From Argopecten irradians (taxonomy: Eukaryota; Mollusca; Bivalvia; Pectinida; Pectinidae): a DNA stretch of 64,000 bases. The stretch covers positions 21,728,864-21,792,863 of the forward strand of contig NC_091140.1 in the NCBI RefSeq assembly GCF_041381155.1, in the 5' to 3' direction. Each line of letters opens with the position of its first letter. The first letter of the stretch is position 1. Made by a program: the position numbers and the translations under genes. The notes under the pieces were generated by a model. That model was not told where the DNA came from, ran no database searches, and worked only from the letters and a program-made list of their open reading frames with translations. Of the stretch, positions 35,701-48,200 are shown in pieces.

Positions 35701-36216
35701 ATGGACGTCATAACCGGAATTTATACGATGTTAACATTGGTTTTGGTTGTTTTTGTTGCTTAAACTGATTGACAAGTAGTCAAAAAACTTTTTATAGAAA
35801 TAATAGATTGCTGTTGGGAAACATTTTTGCTGCGTCAAACAAAATACGAAAAATTTGCTGAAAAATTCACCATTTTTGAGCTTTAAATCCGATTTTTTTT
35901 CATTTTCCTGCGTAGAAATCACGACATATATTGGATTTTTTGGTCCTGATATGTATTTTGTTGTTCTATTGTGGTCATTTTGATACCTCATTTGTCTACT
36001 TCGGTTGAAAAATGTTAATGTTATGGACTATTTTTCATTTTTTAGTGAAATTCGAGATGGCGGCCATCTTGATGGACGTCATAACCGGAAGTTCATCCCA
36101 CTTATGCAATGTTAACATTCGGATTTGTGATCAGTGGGTCATAAGGGTTCAGAAAAATATTTGGTTCGGAGGTTTGGGGGGGGGGGGGGTGCATGTGGGG
36201 ACCCTCCTAGCCCATG
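32732..36216. mobile_element. 3.5-kb foldback element with long inverted arms
   Basis: The left arm is about 32732-33650 and the right arm about 35347-36216. They pair from outer CATGGGCTAGGAGGGTCC / GGACCCTCCTAGCCCATG, through a poly(C)/poly(G) tract and CAATGTTAACATTG-type words, to inner TTTATACCC / GGGTATAAC. The right arm holds two tandem versions of a block with CATCTTGATGGACGTCATAA (35693 and 36066), so part of each arm is itself repeated. The 1.7-kb centre has short minus-strand stretches such as MELCAKENQLPTIVRMC that resemble decayed coding sequence but are not recognised. No target duplication was found. Confidence 0.8.
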
Positions 36217-36284
36217 CCTACTTTCGTTATATCCACACCTGGACAAACTGGAACCAGTTCAGAAGAAAAAACAACTGTCCATCA

Positions 36285-36345
36285 CAGAGAGTCCAGGGTT
36301 GGATATACCATTGTGATAGTAACCCCTGGAGTATTGAGGATACAT
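36285..36345. repeat. Single dispersed repeat end, ACTCCAGGGGTTACT family
   Basis: The block GATAGTAACCCCTGGAGTAT then TGAGGATA matches the ends at 13668-13805 and 13909-14205. Its partner end could not be found within a few hundred bases. A nearby frame reading CDSNPWSIEDTC is the translated repeat. Confidence 0.6.
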
Positions 36346-36349
36346 GCTG

Positions 36350-37770
36350 TGATAATATTAAGCTATAAGATGTACATAAAGAATCAAAGAATAAGCGAAG
36401 TCCAGACAATTATTTTGTAACAATAACAGTGGTAGCATTACCTACATCTATCAATCATAAAAACTTGATTGCACGTTACTTTGATGATTTTAAAATTATT
36501 ATAGGTGTTACCTCCCTTACGGGCAGGTATCCATTGTGACGTCATTATTTTGTGTAATCGAAATTCACGTCGTTTTCTCTAAAAAGACACTACGCTCGCA
36601 AAAACGCATCATGTCACAATAAATCGCTGCACATAAGGACAGATAACTCTGTAATATGCAAACTGATGTTCTATTTTCATGGACATCGGAGTTGGTAAGA
36701 TGTACTATTTATCAAAAACATGTGTTGATATTGGATTATATCCTCCCAACAGAAGGGCCAAACAGACCATACTAGGATGATTATGTTATGACGTAACATA
36801 CACGGTCAGACAATTGAACTAGTTTGTAGCAACCAAATTCCATCAAACTGTTTTAGTATTCTAAGAACCTTTACTCAGTTATTGTAATAATCATAAACTT
36901 TTGAAAATAATTGAAACGACAATCTGTACTTTTCGCTTTTCTTTAACACGCGAATATATTAATATGAGTATTTTGCTCAAATATAAGACAAATGGAGACA
37001 AAATGAAATATTGAGTGTAAAGTACCGTTTTCTTTATAGAAGACCACAGAAATTTTTAAACACTTTTATAATTTGTAGAATCACGACTGAATTATTCAAA
37101 AAAACACTTTTAATCGTGGGTAGGTATATTGGATATTACCTTTTAATGGAAAGCATACCACTACTTCTCTAACCTGACCAGGATATTTATTAACGTGCAG
37201 TGAATTAAACCAGAAACCACATTCAAGCATGCAGCTTTCTGATTCATGCAACCATTTCATGTAATTTAAATACATTTTCTAGATTTCGGATAACAGCTCT
37301 TTAGATTCCTTTCCTTTCAACGTGTACTTTATTGGTTTGAATAAATAAACAAAAAACAATGTTTACTCATTTTAATGTTTTAATGTATGTTTTTGGTACA
37401 TCCTGTTACGTATCAGTAACTAAGGTTCGTATATAGGGCCATTCTATTGAATTTTAACTGCAAGCCTATTGATCACTACTCTGTTGCAACTAGACAGAAA
37501 TATCTGATCTAGTATTATTATGAACCTACGGAAGTGTCATATTAATAGAAAATATGTCGTTATAACCACTTATGTATCTTGTAATAACGACCTTAGGTAT
37601 GTCGTAATATCGAATAAGTATCTCGTAATGCAATGTATGGCATAATACCGGCTTAGTATCTACTTAGTGTCCTACTAACAAATAAGTAATATCGTGATAA
37701 CGACTTAGCTTTGTCGTAAATAACATTGTTACAAAGTCGTTTATTTAAGGAATAGAATAATATTTGCTGT
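36350..37770. other. Nothing recognised
   Basis: AT-rich DNA. Between 37550 and 37740 the word GTCGTAAT or TCGTAAT recurs five or six times with TATGT or TAGTAT neighbours, a loose degenerate repeat. No exon is seen. Confidence 0.4.
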
Positions 37771-37777
37771 TGAGATT

Positions 37778-37880
37778 ATGAGGGTATTAATGATAATGGA
37801 GCACGTGTAAATTATGTAACTCCGGCGAAGCCGGGTTACATAAAATTTACACCGGGCTCCATTATCATTACAAACCTCAT
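37778..37880. repeat. 103-bp palindrome
   Basis: The arms ATGATAATGGAGCACGTGTA and GTTACATAAAATTTACACC fold around CCGGCGAAGCCGG. The organisation is like that of the palindrome at 31809-31943 (long arms, CG-rich loop) with unrelated sequence. It is probably a small foldback MITE. Confidence 0.75.
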
Positions 37881-37889
37881 CAAAATAAA

Positions 37890-39825
37890 AAAATATATTC
37901 CTTATATTTACAGTTTTATACGTAAATTAATATTATCTATTCGCGCGACAGTTGCATATTTTTTTTATTAAAATACATATATTTTGTTCTCTCGCGTCAT
38001 CGTCAACGAATGCGATTGACCAGCTGATTTTTAGAATCGAGTCATTCATATCGTCCCACCAAAAGTGGGGTCATGACCCCACGTTGCTACACCAACGACT
38101 ATTCCCGTAACATAGAATCGCCGCACGTGTTGCACTATAAATATACACTGATAATGATAACACTAGAAAGCATGGTTATTGAGTCCATGTCAGTGCAAAC
38201 TGTAAATGTAACGACATAACCAATTCGTTTTTACGAGATTACGGTATAATTCAATTTTGAATTTTATGAACCAAAACTAACATTAATGTAAATTGTACCT
38301 TGTTATTGGCGTTCAGTTTCCTTCCTGTGAAACGTACGGTTCGATTTTAAACAAAATAACAGTTTAATGTAACCACATAGAACTCGAGCAAAGCACCTAT
38401 AAATTTCATTAAACAATCATCATTATCACTATGTATGTCGGGTGATGGTACAACTTGTAAGACTATATTTGGTTTATAAATGCACAAAATTTTTAGATAG
38501 ATACTGTCGCGTTGACGTTTTCTGAGCATATCCTGAACCAGTGAAGCGTGTCGAGTCTATTCATAGTATTGGTCATAGCTAAAAATGATCTCACAGTTGA
38601 CATATCACACACATATGGCTTATAGGTAATCATTAAATCATTGAAAAGAGACAATTAGAAAAAAATGATCATGAAAAGAAGGTTGGTTCAGAAAAATAAA
38701 ATTCAACCTGTCTATTTTGGGCAATTCCAAATTCCAACATTTTCATGAAATATTTTCTCTCTCGTCGTAATACGTCAAAACGGTTAAACTATCAAGGCCA
38801 CTGGTAAAATGTTCATTCCTCTTGCATTTAAGTTCTGGAGATAACAAATATGCTCAAAGTTCTCAGACGATTTTCATAATTCGATGTAAAATATAATTGT
38901 TGGTGAATAACTCTGTAACAACAAGAGATGATTTCTTCAACTGTTTATTGTTACATTTAAGATGTGTGAAACTAAATATATGTTACTGTACAAACGATTA
39001 ACACAAAAGTTTCATTCTTATCTTAAAAGTCTACCTTTTATTGGGAAATAGTTTGTGCTGAAAAGTCGATAATACTGGGTTGAGGGAACAGGTTTATCAT
39101 AGATGTGATATAATACAATAAAACAAGAAATCAACTATGATATATTTTTGATAGAATAACAAGTATTTTATACCTCACTTTCATTTAGAATGTTCTGATT
39201 GTATCAAACTCGATATGGCCATTGAATAGTTAGATTATTTACACCCGGAATTGGAGGGGGAGGAATTAACCAGGGAATCTAACCCCTCAGCAGAAAAATG
39301 ACCAATAACCACAGCAAAATAACTTGGAAGCTCGCACGTGGACCGATTCTTTGACGTCATATGCAACGTCAACCAACAATTTATTTTCTTTTTCAGCCCG
39401 ACAAATTTAGTAACGCTGTTGGGAAATGAGTATGTCGTGTCAAAAGTGAAATTCTCGCTTTCAAATTCTTATTGGATGCGGCTAGGTTCAGGCGACCAAT
39501 AAAAACGCAGTTTTTGTATGTCACCAAATCTGAATTGAAGTGATAGTAGTGACCTACATTTGTAAATATTGAAGCGTACAATGACTGTCAACAACCGCTC
39601 CTAGCGGAGTCATATTTACTCAATTATAAAATTTAGACCAGCGCTTAATGAAGTACATGGATACGTTGCTCTTCAAACAGATTGGGAAAGTAAATACGTG
39701 CGTGGTTTCTGTTTCTCAAAGTTAAACAAATTATGCAAAGATAAACTGCGATCTCCTGACAAAATTGGACACTGATGCATGAAACACACTTCGCTCTCGA
39801 GAAAATAGTTCTTTCGAGGGAGACA
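37890..39825. other. Nothing recognised
   Basis: No paired repeat, conserved protein word or exon with both splice sites could be supported. The longest frames here have no internal features. Confidence 0.45.
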
Positions 39826-39831
39826 TTTCTA

Positions 39832-40852
39832 CAGTGGCGTAGCGCCCGTGCATGCTTGCATGCTCAAGCATGCAAAAAATAATCTGACTTACATTTTTGT
39901 ACAGTCAGAAAAAACACAATATTTGAATACACGTAACGCTGCAGAATATAAATTACGTATGAATTCATATGATATGTCCAACTGTATGCCTAACATAATT
40001 TTGTGCACATTTGAAAGACTTGAAGATTGGCCATTCTGGAAACTTATTAGAATGGTCTATATATTTCCGGTTACCAAGTTGTTAAATTTGATTATGTTTG
40101 AATCTTGTCAAAGACAGTATTAGACTTCTTCACCAAAATCCATCAAGCAAATGTGGATTTTGAATCGGGAAACACTTACGAATACCAAAATAAACAACAT
40201 CGCATGAAAAGTTAGAAATATTCTAAAATATTCTAAAAACGTATAATTATATTAAAATGATATCAAAACAACTAAAATAGCAATTGCAACATGTTCTTGG
40301 CCTTAGTAACGAAAAAGTGAATTTTTCAATTTTGGTTCGCTTCCTGCCCCGTTAAAACGCGTGATAAACCATTTTGACAGTGGTCTTTGACTCGCTGTCA
40401 TAAACAAACCAACACGTAAGCTTAATTTTAATTTTGTATAAAATATTCGCCATTAGTTTTTCATCAGTTAGAATAACACAAAATACTCCCATTGCTTAAA
40501 AATTTAATTTTTACAGCCAAAATCCGTGTTTTTGTTCGAGCACTTGTCAGGGGAGTCTAGTATAGTACGATTATATGTATATAAACAAATCACCATTGTT
40601 CTAATTTTGTGCATAGTTTTGCATGGTGTATCACCTAAATATCGTGACCTCCATTTAACCATTGGTACGTCCGTTAAAAGTTACCATAGTTCTAAGTAAA
40701 ATGGTTACTACATTGTAACAATTTCCCGTCAGCTTCTGGGGGGCTTCGCCCCCCATACCCCCTACCGGGGCTTCCCCTGGATCCTGAGCAGGGGGCTGTC
40801 GCCACCTGCACCCCCAGGCATGCAGGCCTATCCAGACCTAGCTACGCCGCTG
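39832..40852. mobile_element. Nonautonomous DNA transposon with CAGTGGCGTAGC ends
   Basis: The left end CAGTGGCGTAGCG and right end GCTACGCCGCTG are terminal inverted repeats; both sides are flanked directly by TTCTA (39827-39831 and 40853-40857). CAG.GGCG termini recall hAT-like elements, which make 8-bp duplications, so the 5-bp flank leaves the superfamily open. The right part is GC-rich (GGGGGGCTTCGCCCCCC). The short plus-strand frame inside has no recognised domain. Confidence 0.7.
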
Positions 40853-41089
40853 TTCTAGATGTATCCCTCCACAGAGGCCATAATTGTGTAATAATAACAT
40901 ATCAAATAAACAACCCTACATGTAAATATAATATACATTGTCACAGACAAAAGTATATTATAACACAGATTAATAATTAACAGGTGTTCGAGAATAATAT
41001 GCGATCTCAATGCCATCGAAAATAATCATAATGCCTTAAATCTCTATCAAATCCAGGGAGACATTCAGTCTCTTATGAAAATCCTGTGT

Positions 41090-41610
41090 TTGTTTGTTTG
41101 TTTTGTTTGTTAGATTAATTAACGTCCTATTAACAGCTATGGTCATGTAAGGACGGCCTCCCATGTATGAGGTGCGTTGCGTGTATGTTGTGCGAGGTGC
41201 GTGTTTCGGGAGACTGCGGTATATTCATGTTATTTCTTCTTGTATAGTGGAACTGTTGCCCTTTTTAAAGTGCTATATCACTGAAGTATGCCGCCGAAGA
41301 CACCAAGCAACACACCCCACCCGGTCACATTATACTGACAACGGGCGAACCAGTCGTCCCACTCCCTGTATACTGAGCGCTAAACAGGAGCAGAAACTAC
41401 CACTTTTATAGACTTTGGTGTGTCTCGGCCAGGAGACAGAACCAAGAGCCTTCCTCGCAGGGGCGAACGCTCAACTCAAGGCCAAAAGTGAGGCGGTGCG
41501 AGGGAGGCATTAGGAAGAAGAGAAAAGATAATATCCTAAATTTAGTCGCCTTTTACGATCATGCAATAGGGGCAGCAGGTACAATTCTAACGCCCTACCT
41601 GCAGGGCCAA
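41090..41610 (-). mobile_element. SINE-like retroposon, copy 2
   Basis: A full-length reverse-oriented relative of 1151-1681. It opens with the tail (GTTTGTTAGATTAATTAACG) and closes with CCCTACCTGCAGGGC. The flanks GAAAATCCTGTGT (41077-41089) and AAAATATCCTGTGT (41611-41624) are near-identical, consistent with a target duplication. An 82-codon frame across it is a by-product. Confidence 0.78.
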
Positions 41611-41624
41611 AAAATATCCTGTGT

Positions 41625-42225
41625 GAAAAACGAACAACCTGTCTGCGGTTACTACAATTACTCTTAGTTTAAGGAACAATTTAAATTGTAATCCTCCATT
41701 AGAAGAATATTGATGTAAATTGGGCGAGGGGAATGTGAGGATGAAGATCAACATCGTATCTAAACACGGGGTACTTTTGATGGGATAATGGTGAGATTCC
41801 AGGTGATCTTATTCTGATATCAACAAAATTATCCATCGAGCAACATTACAAAAAGTACGATACACACAATGCCAAAGATAATCAGAGACAAATAAAAAAT
41901 CACGAAACGACATCCTTAGTACTAGTATTCTCTAATCAAAAGTAAATGTGAAAAAATTAACCAATCACACCATTATTATGTTTATCAATGCTTTGCTAGC
42001 TATAATATGAAACAGCCAACAAATCAGTTTCCATAAAGTTTTTTTTAATTGCGTATTAAGTTTACAAGAATTCAGTTCACGCTGTGTAAAAGAATGTCCT
42101 TTAATTTCGGGCGAAATCCGTTGATTGCCTTCACTTTAAGTCCCCGAAATCCGTATGAGCTCGGGGGTGTTTGCACTTCACTGGTGGATATGGTAAGTCC
42201 ATACATCATCAGGGGATGTATTGAC
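41625..42225. other. Downstream flank of the HSPA12-like pseudogene
   Basis: No recognised element. No obvious AATAAA for the minus-strand pseudogene lies close to its stop at 42231. Confidence 0.4.
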
Positions 42226-42230
42226 AACCA

Positions 42231-45200
42231 CTACAGAAAGTCAAATGCTTCACTAACCGTCTCTCCTGTTTTTTCAAAAATGGCCTCTACTTTGAGTTCG
42301 GTGTGACCGAAGGTCATTTGCACCTTGACTTGTCGGTCACGTCCTTTAGACGAATCTGGCAGGAAAAGTTTCAATTTCCCTATCATGATACATTCGGCAT
42401 CAGTTACGTACAAAGGTGCACATGTCATGTTTGAAGACACATAAACGGGGAAGACCATATAAGTTTGATCGGCCCTGGCAGGTTGATATGACCGTACTAC
42501 TTGAGGCTGTCCGATGTCGAAAGGATCGCCAGCCTGCACATGGACGTCGAATATGCTATGACACCAAAAGTTTCCATCAGAACTTGTAAAAAGTTTTGAA
42601 CTGTCGTGTACTGCCATTTTAAATGGGTATGACGTTTCTATTCCATATGTAAATTTGCAAACTCTCGACTTGATTGCTTGCGGGTCTTGTCCAAATATGA
42701 CAGTTCCTTTAAGAACAGCTAGACCAGCTTCGTTTGGTACAATGAACCGTAGAGTTAGAAAGTTTTGCTAATTTCGTCCTGAAGGATAAGAGGTTCCGAA
42801 AATCCACCGACCATAAAGATACTCTTCACTCCTCTCAAATTCGGCTCCTCCAGCAGCTTCTTCACATGCGACACGATATGCCTTGAAGGGTCGTCAAACA
42901 TTTGCTTCGCCAGATCTATACAGACTCGAAGTTTATCACCTGTGACTGAGAGTCTACCTTCGAAACATGGCAACGATTTCACAATCGTGGAAATATCTCG
43001 GCCGGCCATTCAAATCCTTGCATGCATCGTTCAACGTGGTTGGAATCTTGAAGGTAATTTTATCATTGGTGGCATCATATGGCTTCATTGTTCGTTTTTT
43101 CACTTCAAACTCGCGGAAGAGTTCCATCATGTCATATTTGTCTTTTTACATAAATCGTTCTAAAGCATCGCTGCCAACAATATTAGACAGAAGGAGTTGG
43201 TAAGCTTGGTCCACCTTAGTACCTCCCCAGTCTCCACCATTGGCCTTGTGGATTTCTCTCAGGGATCCATCCCGCTGTGTACAGTTATGTCTATCGTACC
43301 ACCTAAAAATAATTATATTTTTTTTGTGTCCTTGTAAAATGTATTTGTTATACCGTATAGACGTGTAGACGTGGCAATCACTGCATCGTATATATTGATA
43401 TATCGATAAAGTGGTAGAATCGTGTCACCACGACGAATATCATAGCATCAATAAAGCGATAAACTTCGCATCACTATGGCGATATAATAGCACAGTAAGT
43501 AACCATACGGCGACATCATAGTATCAATAGATCGACATCATAGTATCAGTATATCGACATCATAGTATCAATATATCAACATCATAGTATCAATATATCA
43601 AAAACATCATAGTATCAATATATCGACATCATAGTATCAATAGATCGACATCATAGTATCAATAGATCGACATCATAGTATCAATATATCAACATCATAG
43701 TATCAATAAATCGACATCATAGTATCAATATATAATACATCATAGTATCAATATATCGACATCATAGTATCAATATATCAACATCATAGTATCAATATAT
43801 CAACATCATAGTATCAATATATCGACATCATAGTATCAATATATCGACATCATAGTATCAATATATCGACATCATAGTATCAATATATCAACATCATAGT
43901 ATCAATATATCAACATCATAGTATCAATATATCGACATCATAGTATCAATATATCGACATCATAGTATCAATATATCGACATCATAGTATCAATATATCA
44001 ACATCATAGTATCAATATATCGACATCATAGTATCAATATATCAACATCATAGTATCAATATATCGACATCATAGTATCAATATATCGACATCATAGTAT
44101 CAATATATCGACATCATAGTATCAATATATCAACATCATAGTATCAATATATCAACATCATAGTATCAATATATCGACATCATAGTATCAATAGATCGAC
44201 ATCATAGTATCAATAGATCGACATCATAGTATCAATATATCAACATCATAGTATCAATAGATCGACATCATAGTATCAATATATCAACATCATAGTATCA
44301 ATATATCAACATCATAGTATCAATATATCAACATCATAGTATCAATATATCGACATCATAGTATCAATATATCGACATCATAGTATCAATATATCGACAT
44401 CATAGTATCAATAGATCGACATCATAGTATCAATAGATCGACATCATAGTATCAATAGATCGACATCATAGTATCAATATATCGACATCATAGTATCAAT
44501 ATATCGACATCATAGTATCAATATATCAACATCATAGTATCAATATATCGACATCATAGTATCAATATATAAACATCATAGTATCAATATATCAACATCA
44601 TAGTATCAATATATCGACATCATAGTATCAATATATCGACATCATAGTATCAATAGATCGACATCATAGTATCAATATATCAACATCATAGTATCAATAT
44701 ATCAACATCATAGTATCAATATATCGACATCATAGTATCAATATATATACATCATAGTATCAATAGATCAACATCATAGTATCAATATATCAACATCATA
44801 GTATCAATATATCGACATCATAGTATCAATAGTATCAATAGATCGACATCATAGTATCAATAGATCGACATCATAGTATCAATAGATCGACATCATAGTA
44901 TCAATATATCAAAACATCATAGTATCAATATATCGACATCATAGTATCAATAGATCGACATCATAGTATCAATAGATCGACATCATAGTATCAATATATC
45001 GACATCATAGTATCAATAGATCGACATCATAGTATCAATATATCAACATCATAGTATCAATAGATCGATCATAGTATCAATATATCAACATCATAGTATC
45101 AATATATCAACATCATAGTATCAATAGATCGACATCATAGTATCAATATAATAATATCATAGTATCAATATATCAACATCATAGTATCAATATATCAACA

Positions 45201-48200
45201 TCATAGTATCAATATATCGACATCATAGTATCAATATATCGACATCATAGTATCAATATATCAACATCATAGTATCAATATATCAACATCATAGTATCAA
45301 TAGATCGACATCATAGTATCAATATATCAATATCATAGTATCAATATATCAACATCATAGTATCAATATATCAACATCATAGTATCAATATATCGACATC
45401 ATAGTATCAATATATCGACATCATAGTATCAATAGATCGACATCATAGTATCAATATATCAACATCATAGTATCAATAGATCGACATCATAGTATCAATA
45501 TATCGACATCATAGTATCAATATATCGACATCATAGTATCAATATATCGACATCATAGTATCAATATATCAACATCATAGTATCAATATATCAACATCAT
45601 AGTATCAATATATCGACATCATAGTATCAATAGATCGACATCATAGTATCAATATATCAACATCATAGTATCAATAGATCGACATCATAGTATCAATATA
45701 TCAACATCATAGTATCAATATATCAACATCATAGTATCAATATATCGACATCATAGTATCAATAGATCGACATCATAGTATCAACATATCGACATCATAG
45801 TATCAATTTATCAACATCATAGTATCAATATATCAATATCATAGTATCAATATATCAACATCATAGTATCAATAGATCGACATCATAGTATCAATATATC
45901 AACATCATAGTATCAATATATCGACATCATAGTATCAATATATCGACATCATAGTATCAATATATCGACATCATAGTATCAATATATCGACATTCATAGT
46001 ATCAATAGATCGACATCATAGTATCAATAGATCGACATCATAGTATCAATAGATCGACATCATAGTATCAATAGATCGACATCATAGTATCAATATATCA
46101 ACATCATAGTATCAATATATCGACATCATAGTATCAATATATCGACATCATAGTATCAATAGATCAACATCATAGTATCAATATATCAACATCATAGTAT
46201 CAATAGATCGACATCATAGTATCAATATATCAACATCATAGTATCAATATATCAACATCATAGTATCAATATATCAACATCATAGTATCAATATATCGAC
46301 ATCATAGTATCAATATATCAACATCATAGTATCAATATATCAACATCATAGTATCAATAGATCGACATCATAGTATCAATATATCAACATCATAGTATCA
46401 ATATATCAACATCATAGTATCAATAGATCGACATCATAGTATCAATATATCAACATCATAGTATCAATATATCAACATCATAGTATCAATATATCAACAT
46501 CATAGTATCAATATATCAACATCATAGTATCAATAGATCGACATCATAGTATCAATATATCAACATCATAGTATCAATATATCAACATCATAGTATCAAT
46601 ATATCGACATCATAGTATCAATATATCAACATCATAGTATCAATATATCAACATCATAGTATCAATATATCAACATCATAGTATCATATATCATCAACAT
46701 CATAGTATCAATAGATCGACATCATAGTATCAATATATCGACATCATAGTATCAATATATCAACATCATAGTATCAATAGATCAACATCATATTACCAAT
46801 ATATCAACATCATATTACCAATATATCAACATCATAGTATCAATAGATCAACATCATAGTATCAATAGATCGACATCATAGTATCAATATATCGACATCA
46901 TAGTATCAATATATCAAAATATCATAGTATCAATATATCGACATCATAGTATCAATAGATCGATATCATAGTATCAATATATCAACATCATAGTATCAAT
47001 ATATCAACATCATAGTATCAATATATATACATCATAGTATCAAGATATCAACATCATAGTATCAATATATCGATATTATACTATCAATATATCAACATCA
47101 TAGTATCAATATATCGACATCATAGCATCAATAGATCGACATCATAGTATCAATAGATCGACATCATAGTATCAATAGATCGACATCATAGTATCAATAG
47201 ATCGACATCATAGTATCAATATATCGACATCATAGTATCAATATATCGACATCATAGTATCAATATATCGACATCATAGTATCAATATATCAAAATATCA
47301 TAGTATCAAGATATGACATCATAGTATCAATAGATCGACATCATAGTATCAATAAATCGACATCATAGTATCAATATATCAAAAACATCATAGTATCAAT
47401 ATATTGACATCATAGTATCAATAGATCGACATCATAGTATCAATAGATCGACATCATAGTATCAATAAATCGACATCATAGTATCAATAGATCGACATCA
47501 TAGTATCAATATATCGACATCATAGTATCAATAGATCGACATCATAGTATCAATATAGCGACATCATAGTATCAATAAATCGACATCATAGTATCAGTAG
47601 ATCGACATCATAGTATCAATAAATCGACATCATAGTATCAATAAATCGACATCATAGTATCAGTCATATATATCGACATCATAGTATCAATATATCGACA
47701 TCATAGTATCAATATATCGACATTCATAGTATCAATATATCGACATCATAGTATCAATATATCAACATCATAGTATCAATATATCAAAACATCATAGTAT
47801 CAATATATCGACATCATAGTATCAATAGATCGACATCATAGTATCAATAGATCGACATCATAGTATCAATAGATCGACATCATAGTATCAATAGATCGAC
47901 ATCATAGTATCAATATATCGACATCATAGTATCAATAGAATCGACATCATAGTATCAATATATCGACATCATAGTATCAATAGATCGACATCATAGTATC
48001 AATATATCGACATCATAGTATCAATATATCGACATCATAGTATCAATAAATCGACATCATAGTATCAATATATCGACATCATAGTATCAATAGATCGACA
48101 TCATAGTATCATATATCGACATCATAGTATCAATATATCGACATCATAGTATCAATATATCAACATCATAGTATCAATATATCGACATCATAGTATCAAT

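Noticed and set aside
41163-41411. 82-codon plus-strand frame
   Set aside because: It lies inside the SINE-like copy and is not preserved in the other copies.
42942-43203. Plus-strand frames opposite the HSPA12-like exon
   Set aside because: Shadows of the antisense coding sequence; the minus strand carries clear Hsp70 words.
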